A stretch of DNA of 61,971 nt from Eubacteriales bacterium (GCA_030625815.1 DAOUQF010000022.1:1-61971), one strand, 5' to 3'; shown: positions 24,934 to 33,507, numbered from the stretch's first letter. Notes: a model not told the origin generated them from the sequence alone. Made by a program: numbers and translations.

Positions 24934-26853
24934 TCATTCCAATCCCGTACTATTATGATACGCTTCTATCAAACGCGTTTTAGCCAAGTTAGTAATCTTA
25001 GTATGGTCTATAGCCATATCAAATTCCTTCTTACAAACATATTTAATAACATCCGCCAAATTTGATGCATTGAGGTTAATAGCTCTTTCATTACTAATAT
25101 CACTAATTCGCATATTTGGCACCATTTTGCCTTTTTCCAACGGATCATTTGCCTCTTCATAACAATTCACAGTAACTACACTATGATCTTTTTTTGTTAC
25201 CCACCCAGCTCCAGCCTCCAAAACTGTGTTCCAGCTACTATTGAATTCTTGACTACATAAATAGATAACGAATGGTTTAACTTCCGAGTAAGAGTCAACA
25301 AAGAAATCTCTTAAATAATCATACACCTCGTGTGGATAAGGAATCCTTGCTGCTCGATGCTCTGATGATGTATATAGAATTTTTGCAGGTTGAACACCAG
25401 ATTCTAACAATAATTCCTCAATTATATCAGCAAACAATTTGTCCGAACTAGTATGACTTATTAGAACCATTTTTTTCGATTCATCAACCTCAGACTTCAA
25501 TCCATATAATCTTTTCATTTCGGTCTGAATCCCACTTTTAACCTCAGGTGTGAATGCGGTTTCTACTCCCACAGTCTGCCCTAGATTTTCGACAAAACCT
25601 CTCATATCCCTAGTGAACTCTCGTTCTTTTGCCTTTTTCTTTTGGATTTGCTTAACATCTTTCTTGTTGTCCTTGTATCTTTTCAACCGATTTTTCCTGT
25701 TACCGGCTTCATTCAATTCACGCTTTAGAACTTCCATGGCTTTAATATAACGCAGATCAGCACTCTGATAGCCTTGTCTATTACTAAGTGCCATATCGCG
25801 AAGTTCGGTTTCTTCAAATAAATCTATATGGAATTGTCCTGCAATATACATTTCAACCATCCGGTTACTGGTGATTTGATCCATTACATTATACATTCCC
25901 AATTTCCTTTTTGAGAAAATTGAAATGAAATTTTCTGAGAAATCAAGCGCTTTATTAGACGCTTGACGTTGCTTAAAAGTACCAATCCACCCTTTTATTT
26001 CGAGAACAAAATTAGCTACTTCACCATCTTTTTTAGTCAATTCTAACGGAATACGAATTGGTGATTGAATTACTTTAAAATCTGCTTTTTTGTCAATTGG
26101 AACAGCTGGAATAGTAGCGAAATCGCCATAATACTTCTTCAACTGAGCATCTACAGAGTCAGAATCTACTACTTCATCTTCATCTAAAAAAACTTTTAAG
26201 GTATCCATACCCTCAAGAAGATTTTCAACAGGATCTTCTAATTCAACAACTTCATCGTACCATGCAATATGAATTGTAAAGTCATCAATTTGTGATGGGA
26301 ACACTTTAGATATATTTTTCTTAAATGTCTTAAGCATGCGAGGAATATTAGCAACTGGTGAAACCATTTCAATCCTGGTTCCATGACCTTTTTGATTATA
26401 TTCAAACGATATCTCTTCGTCTGGAATTGCTGGTAACAGTTTACTCTCAGGAACACTGGTGCTCATCTCACATCCAGCTTTTTCTAACGATCCTTTTTTT
26501 ATCGACATAACTCTAATAACATTCGATATCGATAGAGCTGCGAGCTTTCCAATTCCTTTTCGCCCCATTTTATAACGACCTTTTTCAGTCTTATCCTCAT
26601 CAGAAGTTTTTCGAGACTCCCGACCAACATCTAAATACTTATTATTAAAGTCATTAACATCCATACCAATTCCATCATCTTCGACAACAATAATACCTTC
26701 TTGGATGGATATAAATACATTCTCAGCGTCAGCATCATGGGCATTTGCAATTAATTCACTTAGAACAAAATAAATGTTCGTGTACAAACTTGGGCCTAAC
26801 AATTCTAAAACTCGTGGCTGTAGATTCATTTTATATATCTTATGTTCAGGCAT
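24934..26853 (-). CDS. GHKL (Hsp90/MORC-like) ATPase fused to a C-terminal TIR domain
   Basis: A 639-residue protein starting at ATG 26853, with GGAGGGG 3-5 nt upstream. The N-terminal ATPase shows the Bergerat signature: LIANAHDADAE (E33, N37, D40), DDGIGMD (59-65) and GRKGIGKLAALS (97-108). The middle has an S5-like part and a basic coiled coil (about 360-415). From residue 463 a TIR domain begins, VLISHTSSDKLFADII; the putative catalytic glutamate is E546 in FNSSWNTVLEAG. TIR domains of this kind usually degrade NAD or make signals in phage defence. The gene is AT-rich, lies next to a methyltransferase gene and interrupts the usual late-module order, indicating cargo. Trigger and mechanism are inferred. 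Confidence 0.8.
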   Translation of the reverse strand: MPEHKIYKMNLQPRVLELLGPSLYTNIYFVLSELIANAHDADAENVFISIQEGIIVVEDDGIGMDVNDFNNKYLDVGRESRKTSDEDKTEKGRYKMGRKGIGKLAALSISNVIRVMSIKKGSLEKAGCEMSTSVPESKLLPAIPDEEISFEYNQKGHGTRIEMVSPVANIPRMLKTFKKNISKVFPSQIDDFTIHIAWYDEVVELEDPVENLLEGMDTLKVFLDEDEVVDSDSVDAQLKKYYGDFATIPAVPIDKKADFKVIQSPIRIPLELTKKDGEVANFVLEIKGWIGTFKQRQASNKALDFSENFISIFSKRKLGMYNVMDQITSNRMVEMYIAGQFHIDLFEETELRDMALSNRQGYQSADLRYIKAMEVLKRELNEAGNRKNRLKRYKDNKKDVKQIQKKKAKEREFTRDMRGFVENLGQTVGVETAFTPEVKSGIQTEMKRLYGLKSEVDESKKMVLISHTSSDKLFADIIEELLLESGVQPAKILYTSSEHRAARIPYPHEVYDYLRDFFVDSYSEVKPFVIYLCSQEFNSSWNTVLEAGAGWVTKKDHSVVTVNCYEEANDPLEKGKMVPNMRISDISNERAINLNASNLADVIKYVCKKEFDMAIDHTKITNLAKTRLIEAYHNSTGLE

Positions 26854-26910
26854 TGTCCCCTCCAATTTGTATTAATATGGAATATTTTATCATAAATTGC
26901 GCAAAAATAA

Positions 26911-26940
26911 AAAAAGTCTTCATTATTGTGAAGACTTTTT
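26911..26940. terminator. Bidirectional terminator at the methyltransferase 3' end
   Basis: A perfect 12-bp stem (AAAAAGTCTTCA 26911-26922, TGAAGACTTTTT 26929-26940) ends in T runs on both strands and overlaps the last codons of the methyltransferase. It may lower read-through into the ATPase-TIR gene, which has an extended -10-like TGATAAAAT upstream. Confidence 0.7.
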
Positions 26941-27984
26941 CATTCCCATAATTTCTAAATGTCTTTGTATTGAGATTCCAATAACTTCCCCTAACTTCAC
27001 TGGCACAGCATTACCAACATGTCTAGCTATGTTTTTAATCACGACTTTTTCACCATCAGCACAAAAAGAATAATCATCTGGAAACGTTTGAAGTATAGCC
27101 CCTTCGCGTAAACTCAAGGCTCTATCCTGTTCTGGATGCCCGTATCTACCCGTACCGAAGCTATTATACTGTGTCGTAATTGTCGGTGACACATTATCCC
27201 ATTTCATTCTTGCATAAACAGCAGTATATGTTTGCCCACCCTCTTTGAGGTGACATTTTGCTCTCAGTTCTTCTGGCCAATCTTTCCACGTTCCACCTGG
27301 TTTTGATGCTCTAATTCGCTTTAAATTTAAATCATTCATAGCCGATGAACGATGCAATGGATCATTAGAATCAAATCCACCTGCCTTGATAGCAGGTAAA
27401 TGCCCAATAGCCTCTTCAACCGTGACATATTCCTCTTTATTATATGTTGGCTCAATCAAAGATATCTCCCCGTGTTTAGATGCTAACAATACTAATCGTC
27501 TCCTACTTTGTGGGATTCCATAATCTGGACAATACACGATTTTAGATTTAACAAAATATCCCTTGCTTTTTAGTTTTGTCTCAAAGTCAGTGTAAACTTC
27601 AGTATTGATCAAGTTTGGCACATTTTCCATAGAAATAATATCGGGTTCAGCTTCATCAACAAGTCTGCCAAATTCATAGAGCATTCCCCATTTTTTATGC
27701 TGAAAGCCTTCATTTTTTTTCAATTTCAACGTATGTGTCGAAAAAGGCTGACATGGCGCACATCCAACCAATATTTTCGGTTCATTTTTCTTAAAATATT
27801 GAGCAAAATCTTCACCCGTCATTTCCTTAATATCTTTTTGTATAAATTTAGCATTATTGTTCGCTTCGTATGCATACTTACATGTTGCATCAAGATCATA
27901 CCCAGCAACGACTTCAATCCCAGAATCACTCAAGCCGCGAGTCAATCCGCCAACCCCGCAGAATAAATCAACTGCTTTAAACAT
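26923..27984 (-). CDS. DNA (cytosine-5)-methyltransferase
   Basis: A 353-residue C5 methyltransferase starting at ATG 27984 (GAGGGGG at 7 nt). All core motifs are present in order: DLFCGVGGLT (motif I, residues 5-14), PCQPFS with the catalytic Cys (77-82), ENVPNL (about 120), PQSRRR (about 159) and, after a target-recognition region, GNAVPVKLGEVI (motifs IX-X). It transfers methyl groups from SAM to cytosine; the target site cannot be read from sequence. It neighbours the ATPase-TIR gene with no separate restriction nuclease in view. Confidence 0.95.
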   Translation of the reverse strand: MFKAVDLFCGVGGLTRGLSDSGIEVVAGYDLDATCKYAYEANNNAKFIQKDIKEMTGEDFAQYFKKNEPKILVGCAPCQPFSTHTLKLKKNEGFQHKKWGMLYEFGRLVDEAEPDIISMENVPNLINTEVYTDFETKLKSKGYFVKSKIVYCPDYGIPQSRRRLVLLASKHGEISLIEPTYNKEEYVTVEEAIGHLPAIKAGGFDSNDPLHRSSAMNDLNLKRIRASKPGGTWKDWPEELRAKCHLKEGGQTYTAVYARMKWDNVSPTITTQYNSFGTGRYGHPEQDRALSLREGAILQTFPDDYSFCADGEKVVIKNIARHVGNAVPVKLGEVIGISIQRHLEIMGMKKSSQ

Positions 27985-28038
27985 ACTATCGCCCCCTCGC
28001 TGATTCATCTTGAACCCATTGTATCAATTATATTCCAG

Positions 28039-28488
28039 TTACTTAGTTTTCTCAACTAAATTTGATCTATTTTTAATTTTCGAATATCTTTGCCGAATAT
28101 ATGTGTAACTATATCCTAGTTCCAACGATATCTGCTTTAAACTTAATTCTTCAATACTTTTCATTCGAATAATTCGCTGATCTAGTCCTGACAAATTTTG
28201 TATCTGTTTTTCAATTACTCTCCTTGCTTCTTTTATCTTCCACAGTAAGATTTTGTATTTATCTATGTCTTTCTCTAAAGCTTCAATATGTGGTAACTGC
28301 TCCATCATATCCAACTTACAATGATTCTCTTGGACCCTTGGTTTTGAATAATCAATTCCAGAAATATCACTGATCGGCTTCAACCACCCATCCATAATCG
28401 CATCCTTCTGGGCGATGAGTGACTCAAGCCGCATTTCATATATTTCAATCTCTCTGCATAGATCCTGATAACATTTCACAAATTCCAT
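28039..28488 (-). CDS. Sigma-70 region 4-like late transcription regulator (ArpU/RinA-type)
   Basis: A 149-residue helical protein starting at ATG 28488 after GGGGAG. The C-terminal third, DQRIIRMKSIEELSLKQISL followed by GYSYTYIRQRYSKI, is a sigma region-4-like helix-turn-helix. Phages of Firmicutes encode such regulators at the end of the early region to switch on late genes. Here it precedes the cargo pair and then packaging genes. A separate DNA-binding target was not identified. Confidence 0.75.
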   Translation of the reverse strand: MEFVKCYQDLCREIEIYEMRLESLIAQKDAIMDGWLKPISDISGIDYSKPRVQENHCKLDMMEQLPHIEALEKDIDKYKILLWKIKEARRVIEKQIQNLSGLDQRIIRMKSIEELSLKQISLELGYSYTYIRQRYSKIKNRSNLVEKTK

Positions 28489-28509
28489 CTCTTTATCTCC
28501 CCTCACAAT

Positions 28510-28546
28510 AAAAAAAGACACTCCTGGTATGTTTCTCAGAAGTGTC
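28510..28546 (-). terminator. Terminator downstream of the early operon section
   Basis: On the minus strand a 10-bp stem (GACACTTCTG with CAGGAGTGTC, two G-U) is followed by seven T. It lies between the 28570-28746 gene and the late regulator, so the regulator may need anti-termination or its own promoter. Confidence 0.8.
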
Positions 28547-28569
28547 CGCCGGCATGTCCGGTAGGACTG

Positions 28570-28746
28570 CTATATTTTTTCTCGCCCTTTCAAATTCAAG
28601 TTGTAGCTTAGTGTTCCCTGGTGAACACTTATCGATATATCGAAGTAATCCAATCGCCCTTGGGCTTCGACTGTTGATAAAGTTGCCCGAATATACTCAG
28701 TTAGCTTTTCCTCTATTTTCTGCCTCTTATCATTCTGTCCTGGCAT
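28570..28746 (-). CDS. Small hypothetical phage protein
   Basis: A 58-residue frame from ATG 28746 to TAG 28570. It starts MPGQNDKRQKIEEKL, a helix, and continues with a beta-type segment (YFDISISVHQGTLSYNLNL). The frame is preserved and matches its neighbours in strand and spacing; the ribosome-binding site (GGTGAGAG) is modest. No family recognised. Confidence 0.65.
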   Translation of the reverse strand: MPGQNDKRQKIEEKLTEYIRATLSTVEAQGRLDYFDISISVHQGTLSYNLNLKGREKI

Positions 28747-28779
28747 CTCTCACCGTCCATTTATTATTTTGTATCGCCC

Positions 28780-29025
28780 TTAATTTTCATTAACAATAAT
28801 CGCTGACTCCGTTGTTATAAAGCAGGGTTGAACTGACTGCCCAACCAAATATAGATAGATCCGCCCTGATTCCAACACTTGCTGCTTCTCTTCTTCAGTC
28901 AACTCCCATACTGTTTCAAAACATGGCGATACATCATCATTCATCGTGCAACTCGTCGCTGGAAGATCACCGGCGCCCTCTTTTTTGAACACAATGTCGC
29001 TCGTTTCAGTTTTTACTGGTATCAT
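28780..29025 (-). CDS. Hypothetical phage protein
   Basis: An 81-residue protein with AGGAG before ATG 29025. It has a mainly beta pattern with an inner WELTEEEKQQVLESGRIYL helix and strand, followed by PCFITTESAIIV. No recognised domain. It belongs to the tightly spaced early operon. Confidence 0.65.
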   Translation of the reverse strand: MIPVKTETSDIVFKKEGAGDLPATSCTMNDDVSPCFETVWELTEEEKQQVLESGRIYLYLVGQSVQPCFITTESAIIVNEN

Positions 29026-29043
29026 ATGTTTCTCCTTTCAAAG

Positions 29044-29181
29044 TCACCTACCACCATTCACTTTTACTTTCACTTCATCAGACAGAGTGCACATAGCACT
29101 TTGGACCATCGGATCACTTAAATCGCCAAACATCAAAAGCTCAATTTGTGCCGATAATAAGTTCAATATCTCTCTTTCCAT
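29044..29181 (-). CDS. Small hypothetical phage protein
   Basis: A 45-residue frame starting at ATG 29181 with an excellent GGAGGAG at 5 nt. It is helical (MEREILNLLSAQIELLMFG) and ends VKVKVNGGR. It lies 10 bp after the SSB gene. Function unknown. Confidence 0.65.
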   Translation of the reverse strand: MEREILNLLSAQIELLMFGDLSDPMVQSAMCTLSDEVKVKVNGGR

Positions 29182-29191
29182 TGCTCTCCTC

Positions 29192-29626
29192 CTAAAATGG
29201 AATCTCCTCATCATTCTTGAAATCTTCAAATCCCGCCATTGAGTCTTCAGCTGCTTTCTGATCCGTAGTGGCTTGTTGTTGTTTTTGACTCGCCCAGTCA
29301 ATAATCTCAACTCGCTCTGCCATGATCTCTGTCACATAATGACGTACACCATCTCGATCATATGAACTGCTTCGAAGCTTGCCCTCAACAAGGATCCGCT
29401 TCCCCTTCTTCGAATATTTCGAAAGAAATACTGCTGGGGCTCCAATCGCCTTCACCAGGAAGAAGTCTGCGGTCGGCTTGCCTTGCTGCTCTCGTTTCGC
29501 TCTCATCTCTTTTGAATATCCTCGATCCACAGCTAATTGAGTTGTTGCCAATGGTGTTCCATTCAGTGCCTCATAGTCCAAATTGACATCTGCGGCCAAT
29601 CGGCCCATCTGTATGCATTTATTCAT
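29192..29626 (-). CDS. ssb: Single-stranded DNA-binding protein
   Basis: A 144-residue SSB. ATG 29626 with GAAGGA is used, not the upstream GTG. The OB fold is visible (MGRLAADVNLDY, DFFLVKAIGAPAVFLSKYSKKGKRILVEGKL). The tail is acidic and ends in DEEIPF, the partner-binding tip. It protects ssDNA in phage replication and overlaps the preceding gene by 8 bp. Confidence 0.93.
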   Translation of the reverse strand: MNKCIQMGRLAADVNLDYEALNGTPLATTQLAVDRGYSKEMRAKREQQGKPTADFFLVKAIGAPAVFLSKYSKKGKRILVEGKLRSSSYDRDGVRHYVTEIMAERVEIIDWASQKQQQATTDQKAAEDSMAGFEDFKNDEEIPF

Positions 29627-30032
29627 TCTGTCCTTCACCCCTCAGATTAATCTGCTCAGTGTTTCGAATCAATGAATAGCCTGGCGTGTAATTATGCTCT
29701 TTCATCCACTTTTCAACTACCTCGCGAACACTATCATTCAGCTCCTCAACATGTTTATACTTAAACTCAAATCCGTCAAAGAATTCATTTCCGAGTTCAC
29801 TATGGCATTCTTCAAGTTCATCACCAATCAGTATTCCAAAATCAGTTTGGGCAAGTCCCGGATCCATTACTTCTCCAACATAATAACCATCAATCTCAGT
29901 ACCAAATTCATCAATGACAGATTTAAGCGCCTCGAGTCCTGCCGCAATAGCTTCCTCTCGAGAATCATACTTATCGCCATCCCATATGCCATCATGGGAA
30001 TCATTGAACATCCATTTATTTGTTTTATCCAT
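29619..30032 (-). CDS. Hypothetical phage protein
   Basis: A 137-residue acidic protein, with an early WDGDKYDSREEAIAAGLEA segment and a helix VREVVEKWMKEHNYTPGY near the end. This resembles small phage proteins encoded near SSB but I cannot assign a named family. It is coupled to SSB by an 8-bp overlap. Confidence 0.65.
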   Translation of the reverse strand: MDKTNKWMFNDSHDGIWDGDKYDSREEAIAAGLEALKSVIDEFGTEIDGYYVGEVMDPGLAQTDFGILIGDELEECHSELGNEFFDGFEFKYKHVEELNDSVREVVEKWMKEHNYTPGYSLIRNTEQINLRGEGQNE

Positions 30033-30045
30033 CGCCTTTCCTCCA

Positions 30046-30336
30046 TTACCATTCTTCTTCGTTTATTTCAGGAAGCTCCACCGTCTGCCCCGCTAATCCA
30101 TGGCTACAGTCGACCAAGTATTGAATCTTTCCCTCTCTCACAAAACTATGACACCTATGCTCGCCTTGAACCAATATCGATGGGCTAAACGTCGGTTTGT
30201 CCATGCTACCATTCCAATCCCATGACGGACCACCCTGTGGATGACCGGTAGGCTTTGAATAAACTCCATGAGCATGGTCACAACCCGGGCACTCGAATAT
30301 AAGTTGCCCATTTGCATATTTCAGTAGTTTAGCCAT
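30046..30336 (-). CDS. DUF6527 family protein
   Basis: A 96-residue protein with the family pattern: CPGC near the N-terminus, WDWNGSMDKPTFSPSILV in the middle, CHSFVREGKIQYL, then CSHGLAGQTVELPEI at the end. The cysteines and histidines suggest metal binding. The family is common in phage early regions; its function is not known. Confidence 0.75.
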   Translation of the reverse strand: MAKLLKYANGQLIFECPGCDHAHGVYSKPTGHPQGGPSWDWNGSMDKPTFSPSILVQGEHRCHSFVREGKIQYLVDCSHGLAGQTVELPEINEEEW

Positions 30337-30347
30337 CTGATGCCTCC

Positions 30348-30920
30348 TTAGTTACAAAACCTGCGCTTTGCGTCATTACTTAACTCTTCTGAAAGTACTT
30401 TTTGAAATTCCCTGAAGATCGTTTTGAAAAAGCTCACATCCGCTGGATAGTATACTCCTTCTGGGATCATATAAATCCAATTATCATTGTTAAGTACTGA
30501 ATTAGTATGCGGACAATCAATGAATCTCTGTTGAGCAGAATCAATTTTTGATTCAAACTGAAAATCATAGTAGAACCACTCAAGCAGAGTTGCATGCTCA
30601 TCTTTTGTTATGTCTTCACACTCTAATCTCTCTTTGATGCCCTCTTTGAATTTTTCTAAACTTTCCCCGTAGTCAAAAAAGCCTTCGGATGACATTTTGC
30701 TAAGTAGGTAATCGGCTGCAAGCCCTTTTGACAAAAATTCTTTAAATGATCTATTTTTCTCTGGAGACCACCCTCGATACACATAATCACCGAAAGGACC
30801 TGCCGAAAAAAAGTTCCACTCATTCAAATCGATCGTAAATTCTTGAATCTCTCCTGTATTAAATTTCAATTCATACGTTTCAACTTCTTTTTTCCGAACA
30901 TTTTTCAAAATGCGCTCCAT
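30348..30920 (-). CDS. Hypothetical phage protein
   Basis: A 190-residue acidic and aromatic-rich soluble protein (YVYRGWSPEKNRSFKEFL near residue 50). No domain recognised and no membrane segment. It has low GC compared with structural genes, so it may be a recent acquisition. Function unknown. Confidence 0.65.
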   Translation of the reverse strand: MERILKNVRKKEVETYELKFNTGEIQEFTIDLNEWNFFSAGPFGDYVYRGWSPEKNRSFKEFLSKGLAADYLLSKMSSEGFFDYGESLEKFKEGIKERLECEDITKDEHATLLEWFYYDFQFESKIDSAQQRFIDCPHTNSVLNNDNWIYMIPEGVYYPADVSFFKTIFREFQKVLSEELSNDAKRRFCN

Positions 30921-30935
30921 CCAATTTCACTCCTT

Positions 30936-31103
30936 TTATTTCACCATCTTCAGCGACTTCGGATCCACTTCCAGCATCTTCTTCGCTCCCTCGTCATAGA
31001 GAATAATCTTGCCTGTATCCTCCGACTTATACAGCACCATTTCCGGATTCAATCGCATCTGATAACTGTACAGTGCTGGTGCATCAAATTCTAATTTATG
31101 CAT
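30936..31103 (-). CDS. Small hypothetical phage protein
   Basis: A 55-residue frame starting at ATG 31103 with GGAGGAG, overlapping the upstream gene's stop by 8 bp. Begins MHKLEFDAPALYSYQMRLNP and ends EVDPKSLKMVK. It is conserved-looking, with alternating strands, but no family is recognised. Confidence 0.7.
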   Translation of the reverse strand: MHKLEFDAPALYSYQMRLNPEMVLYKSEDTGKIILYDEGAKKMLEVDPKSLKMVK

Positions 31104-31374
31104 ATTTCTCCTCCTGCTCTATCTCTCGTTGAAATCTTCGTCCGATCACTAGTTCATCCAATCCAAATTCTTCAACCACTCGATCATGGCCATCCCAATA
31201 CTCAACAAAGATTCTCTTTTTCACATGCATGTAATACCAACCTGATATACCTCTGCCCTTTATGTGAATCTGCTTCAGGCACCTCCCGCAAAATGCCTTG
31301 CCTCCGATCACAATCAAATCTGTGTTTCTCACCGATCGATTGCATGCAGCGCAATTGATTAACCTATTGGCCAT
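31096..31374 (-). CDS. Zinc-ribbon hypothetical protein
   Basis: A 92-residue protein starting at ATG 31374 inside the helicase loader 3' end. A four-cysteine ribbon (INCAACNRSV, then GGKAFCGRCLKQ) takes residues 6-36, followed by a beta-rich part with WYYMHVKKRIFVEYWDG. It probably binds nucleic acid or protein partners; role not known. Confidence 0.7.
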   Translation of the reverse strand: MANRLINCAACNRSVRNTDLIVIGGKAFCGRCLKQIHIKGRGISGWYYMHVKKRIFVEYWDGHDRVVEEFGLDELVIGRRFQREIEQEEKYA

Positions 31375-32134
31375 GGATCCTATGATCAAGCATTGGATCC
31401 TTGAAATCGATAATATTTCCGCGGGCACACTCGACCAATCGTCCTCCAATTGCTTGGTCCATTTTAAGTAGTTCCTCAGTGGTTTTCTCACAAGTAATGA
31501 TGGTTCCTTTTATGTTTTCATAGCGGTAATTGATGACCCGAAACATCGAATCGATATGACTCATCAAGGGATTTTTCTTCCCGTTCCACTCACGGATCGT
31601 CGTCCTGAAGATATCATCGATAACCAGCAGCTCTGCCTTTTGATATTGCTGGACCACCTTTTTCAAATCCCGTTCCTTCTTTGCGTTTGAAAAGGCATCA
31701 AGTAGATCATAGAATGTCACATACCGTACCAATACATTCTTTTTGATCAAAGCATTTGCAATGCCGATTGCAAGATGTGTTTTCCCTGCGCCATTTTGTC
31801 CCATCAACATAAAATTCATATGCATACGGTATTGCCCAAAGATCTCAACATACTTCTCCGCACGGTTCAATGCATCCGCCTGAGTTGCATTCTTGGGTCT
31901 ATAATTCCCCAACGACTTATCCTGAAAAGCAATGGCAATTCCACTTGCTTTCAAAGCCTCCTCTGCCTTTCTCCGCTTCCTGCACTCACAACGGCGGGCA
32001 AACTCGTGTCCGTCCTCCAATATAGTCATCCATCCCGTATCATGACACTTCTCACACTGGTACTGTTTCGCTGGAGACTTGATTCTAGTATTTGCTCCAA
32101 TCCCGTCCTGCATAATCTGTTCCATTGCAGTCAT
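31364..32134 (-). CDS. DnaC-like helicase loader (AAA+ ATPase)
   Basis: A 256-residue AAA+ protein. N-terminal zinc-binding cysteines (CEKCHDTGW and CECRKR) are followed by Walker A GQNGAGKTHL (about residue 110), Walker B ELLVIDDIF (about 170) and a late GGRLVECA segment. It loads the host or phage replicative helicase at the phage origin. I choose ATG 32134 with AAAGGAG, which makes it overlap the initiator gene by 50 bp. Confidence 0.9.
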   Translation of the reverse strand: MTAMEQIMQDGIGANTRIKSPAKQYQCEKCHDTGWMTILEDGHEFARRCECRKRRKAEEALKASGIAIAFQDKSLGNYRPKNATQADALNRAEKYVEIFGQYRMHMNFMLMGQNGAGKTHLAIGIANALIKKNVLVRYVTFYDLLDAFSNAKKERDLKKVVQQYQKAELLVIDDIFRTTIREWNGKKNPLMSHIDSMFRVINYRYENIKGTIITCEKTTEELLKMDQAIGGRLVECARGNIIDFKDPMLDHRIHGQ

Positions 32135-33038
32135 TCGATTCACTCCTTTCAGAAGACTTCTGCTCTTTCGTTACCTGCTCCTCATATTTGCCAACAACCC
32201 AGCTGAGTATCGCCCGATAGTCACTGGCATATTTTTTCCCATGAGCACCCTTGTAGTTATCCAAAGCATCGATCATCCAGTCAGTAGCGGCTTGTCCATG
32301 CTTGTCAATCAGCTTCTGGCATTCAGCTTCGGTCATCAAGACATTTTCGGCATAGGCGATTTTGGGTGGTGAAGGCGCACGATCTTTCTTCTTTGCTTTA
32401 CTATTCTTTACTTTACTTTCCTTTACTTTACTTTGTGTACTTTTGACGTCATTAAGTCGGCAATCTTCTGCGGAAACACTTCCGTTACCCTCCGGTAACT
32501 GTTCATCAAGTGGGGTTTCTTCCGCATTAATTCCGCAATAACCCTCCGGTTTGGGTTCTTCTTCTTGGGTTTCTTCGGAATTAACCTCTTCACTCAATGG
32601 GTTTTCGTCAATTTTAACCGGGGTTTCTTCTATGTTATTGCCGTCAAACCACTTCAATAACTTGTCATGAAGAATGTATTCGGGGATAATCTCAATCTCT
32701 TTGCGCTTTTGTGCTGCCATATAAAAACGCTTCTGAATCCCCCTGGATGTTATAATTCCGTATTGGTCAAACAGCTCCTGATTGAATAGACCAACCTCCA
32801 GGCAACTCGCAAGGATCTCCTTGATCTTATCCATCCCGATCCCCGTCTGTTTCTTCATAGCTGCTATCTGAAACTTTGACCATTCAATGAAATATCCATT
32901 AGCATATATCCGTTGTAGGAGCTTGACCCAGAAATAAAAGCCTTCTGCCTCATGTAGCGTCTCAATATATTCCACTTTCTCATCTAAAAGCACATCCAAA
33001 CTGAAATACGGTATGCCTAATTTGATCGGTCTCGCCAT
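32085..33038 (-). CDS. Phage replication initiator (DUF4373 / Lin1244-Lin1753 domain)
   Basis: A 317-residue protein. Residues 1-115 form the Lin1244/Lin1753 N-terminal winged-helix domain (GIPYFSLDVLLDEKVEYIE, then GFYFWVKLLQRIYANGY). A proline- and glutamate-rich linker then leads to a C-terminal KAYASDYRAILSWV-like helix, seen here as KKYASDYRAILSWVVGKYEE. These are phage replisome organisers that bind the origin and recruit the loader encoded next. The linker between 140 and 210 is unusually acidic, with several EE-TP runs. Confidence 0.85.
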   Translation of the reverse strand: MARPIKLGIPYFSLDVLLDEKVEYIETLHEAEGFYFWVKLLQRIYANGYFIEWSKFQIAAMKKQTGIGMDKIKEILASCLEVGLFNQELFDQYGIITSRGIQKRFYMAAQKRKEIEIIPEYILHDKLLKWFDGNNIEETPVKIDENPLSEEVNSEETQEEEPKPEGYCGINAEETPLDEQLPEGNGSVSAEDCRLNDVKSTQSKVKESKVKNSKAKKKDRAPSPPKIAYAENVLMTEAECQKLIDKHGQAATDWMIDALDNYKGAHGKKYASDYRAILSWVVGKYEEQVTKEQKSSERSESNDCNGTDYAGRDWSKY

Positions 33039-33042
33039 GTCA

Positions 33043-33507
33043 TCACCCCACCTCTGAAAGTTCTTCTATTCTGTCTTCCGGAAAGAATCGTTCCATTCCT
33101 TCCCGATAAATTTTGTAATATGTTGGAGCTGAGAAACCAAACTTCTGCTGAATCACTTTGATCGTTGCCCCAAGGTACTCTCGGTAATAGTAAATTCTGA
33201 AGAACACCCGATCCCGATCAGTCAGTTCATGCACTTTGGTACTCGTTTTAAAATCCTTTGAGAACTCTTTCAATGCGTACATTTCAAAGCTCATTGGCAA
33301 AAGTTCATCCAACTGCTTCTGAGAGATTTCCCGCTCTTCTTCCTTGATCTCAACATCGACGCACTCCATTCTTCTTATGCTGAGAGGTATTTCGATGTCT
33401 AGCGCTCCAATCCTTTTCTTCAACGCCTGGATCTTTTCGCGGTTCCCCTGGTGCTTTGAACCGCAATACCGTGCCCATTCTTCCTTCAGTGTGTTTACAT
33501 GCTGCAT
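33043..33507 (-). CDS. Hypothetical HTH-type phage protein
   Basis: A 154-residue protein beginning with a helical zone and ending in LGATIKVIQQKFGFSAPTYY, which resembles a sigma region-4-type helix-turn-helix. Its overall layout is like the small transcription factors found in phage early operons. Target unknown. Confidence 0.65.
   Translation of the reverse strand: MQHVNTLKEEWARYCGSKHQGNREKIQALKKRIGALDIEIPLSIRRMECVDVEIKEEEREISQKQLDELLPMSFEMYALKEFSKDFKTSTKVHELTDRDRVFFRIYYYREYLGATIKVIQQKFGFSAPTYYKIYREGMERFFPEDRIEELSEVG

Noticed and set aside
26238-26456. Small minus-strand frame within the ATPase-TIR gene
   Set aside because: A different-frame shadow without initiation signals.
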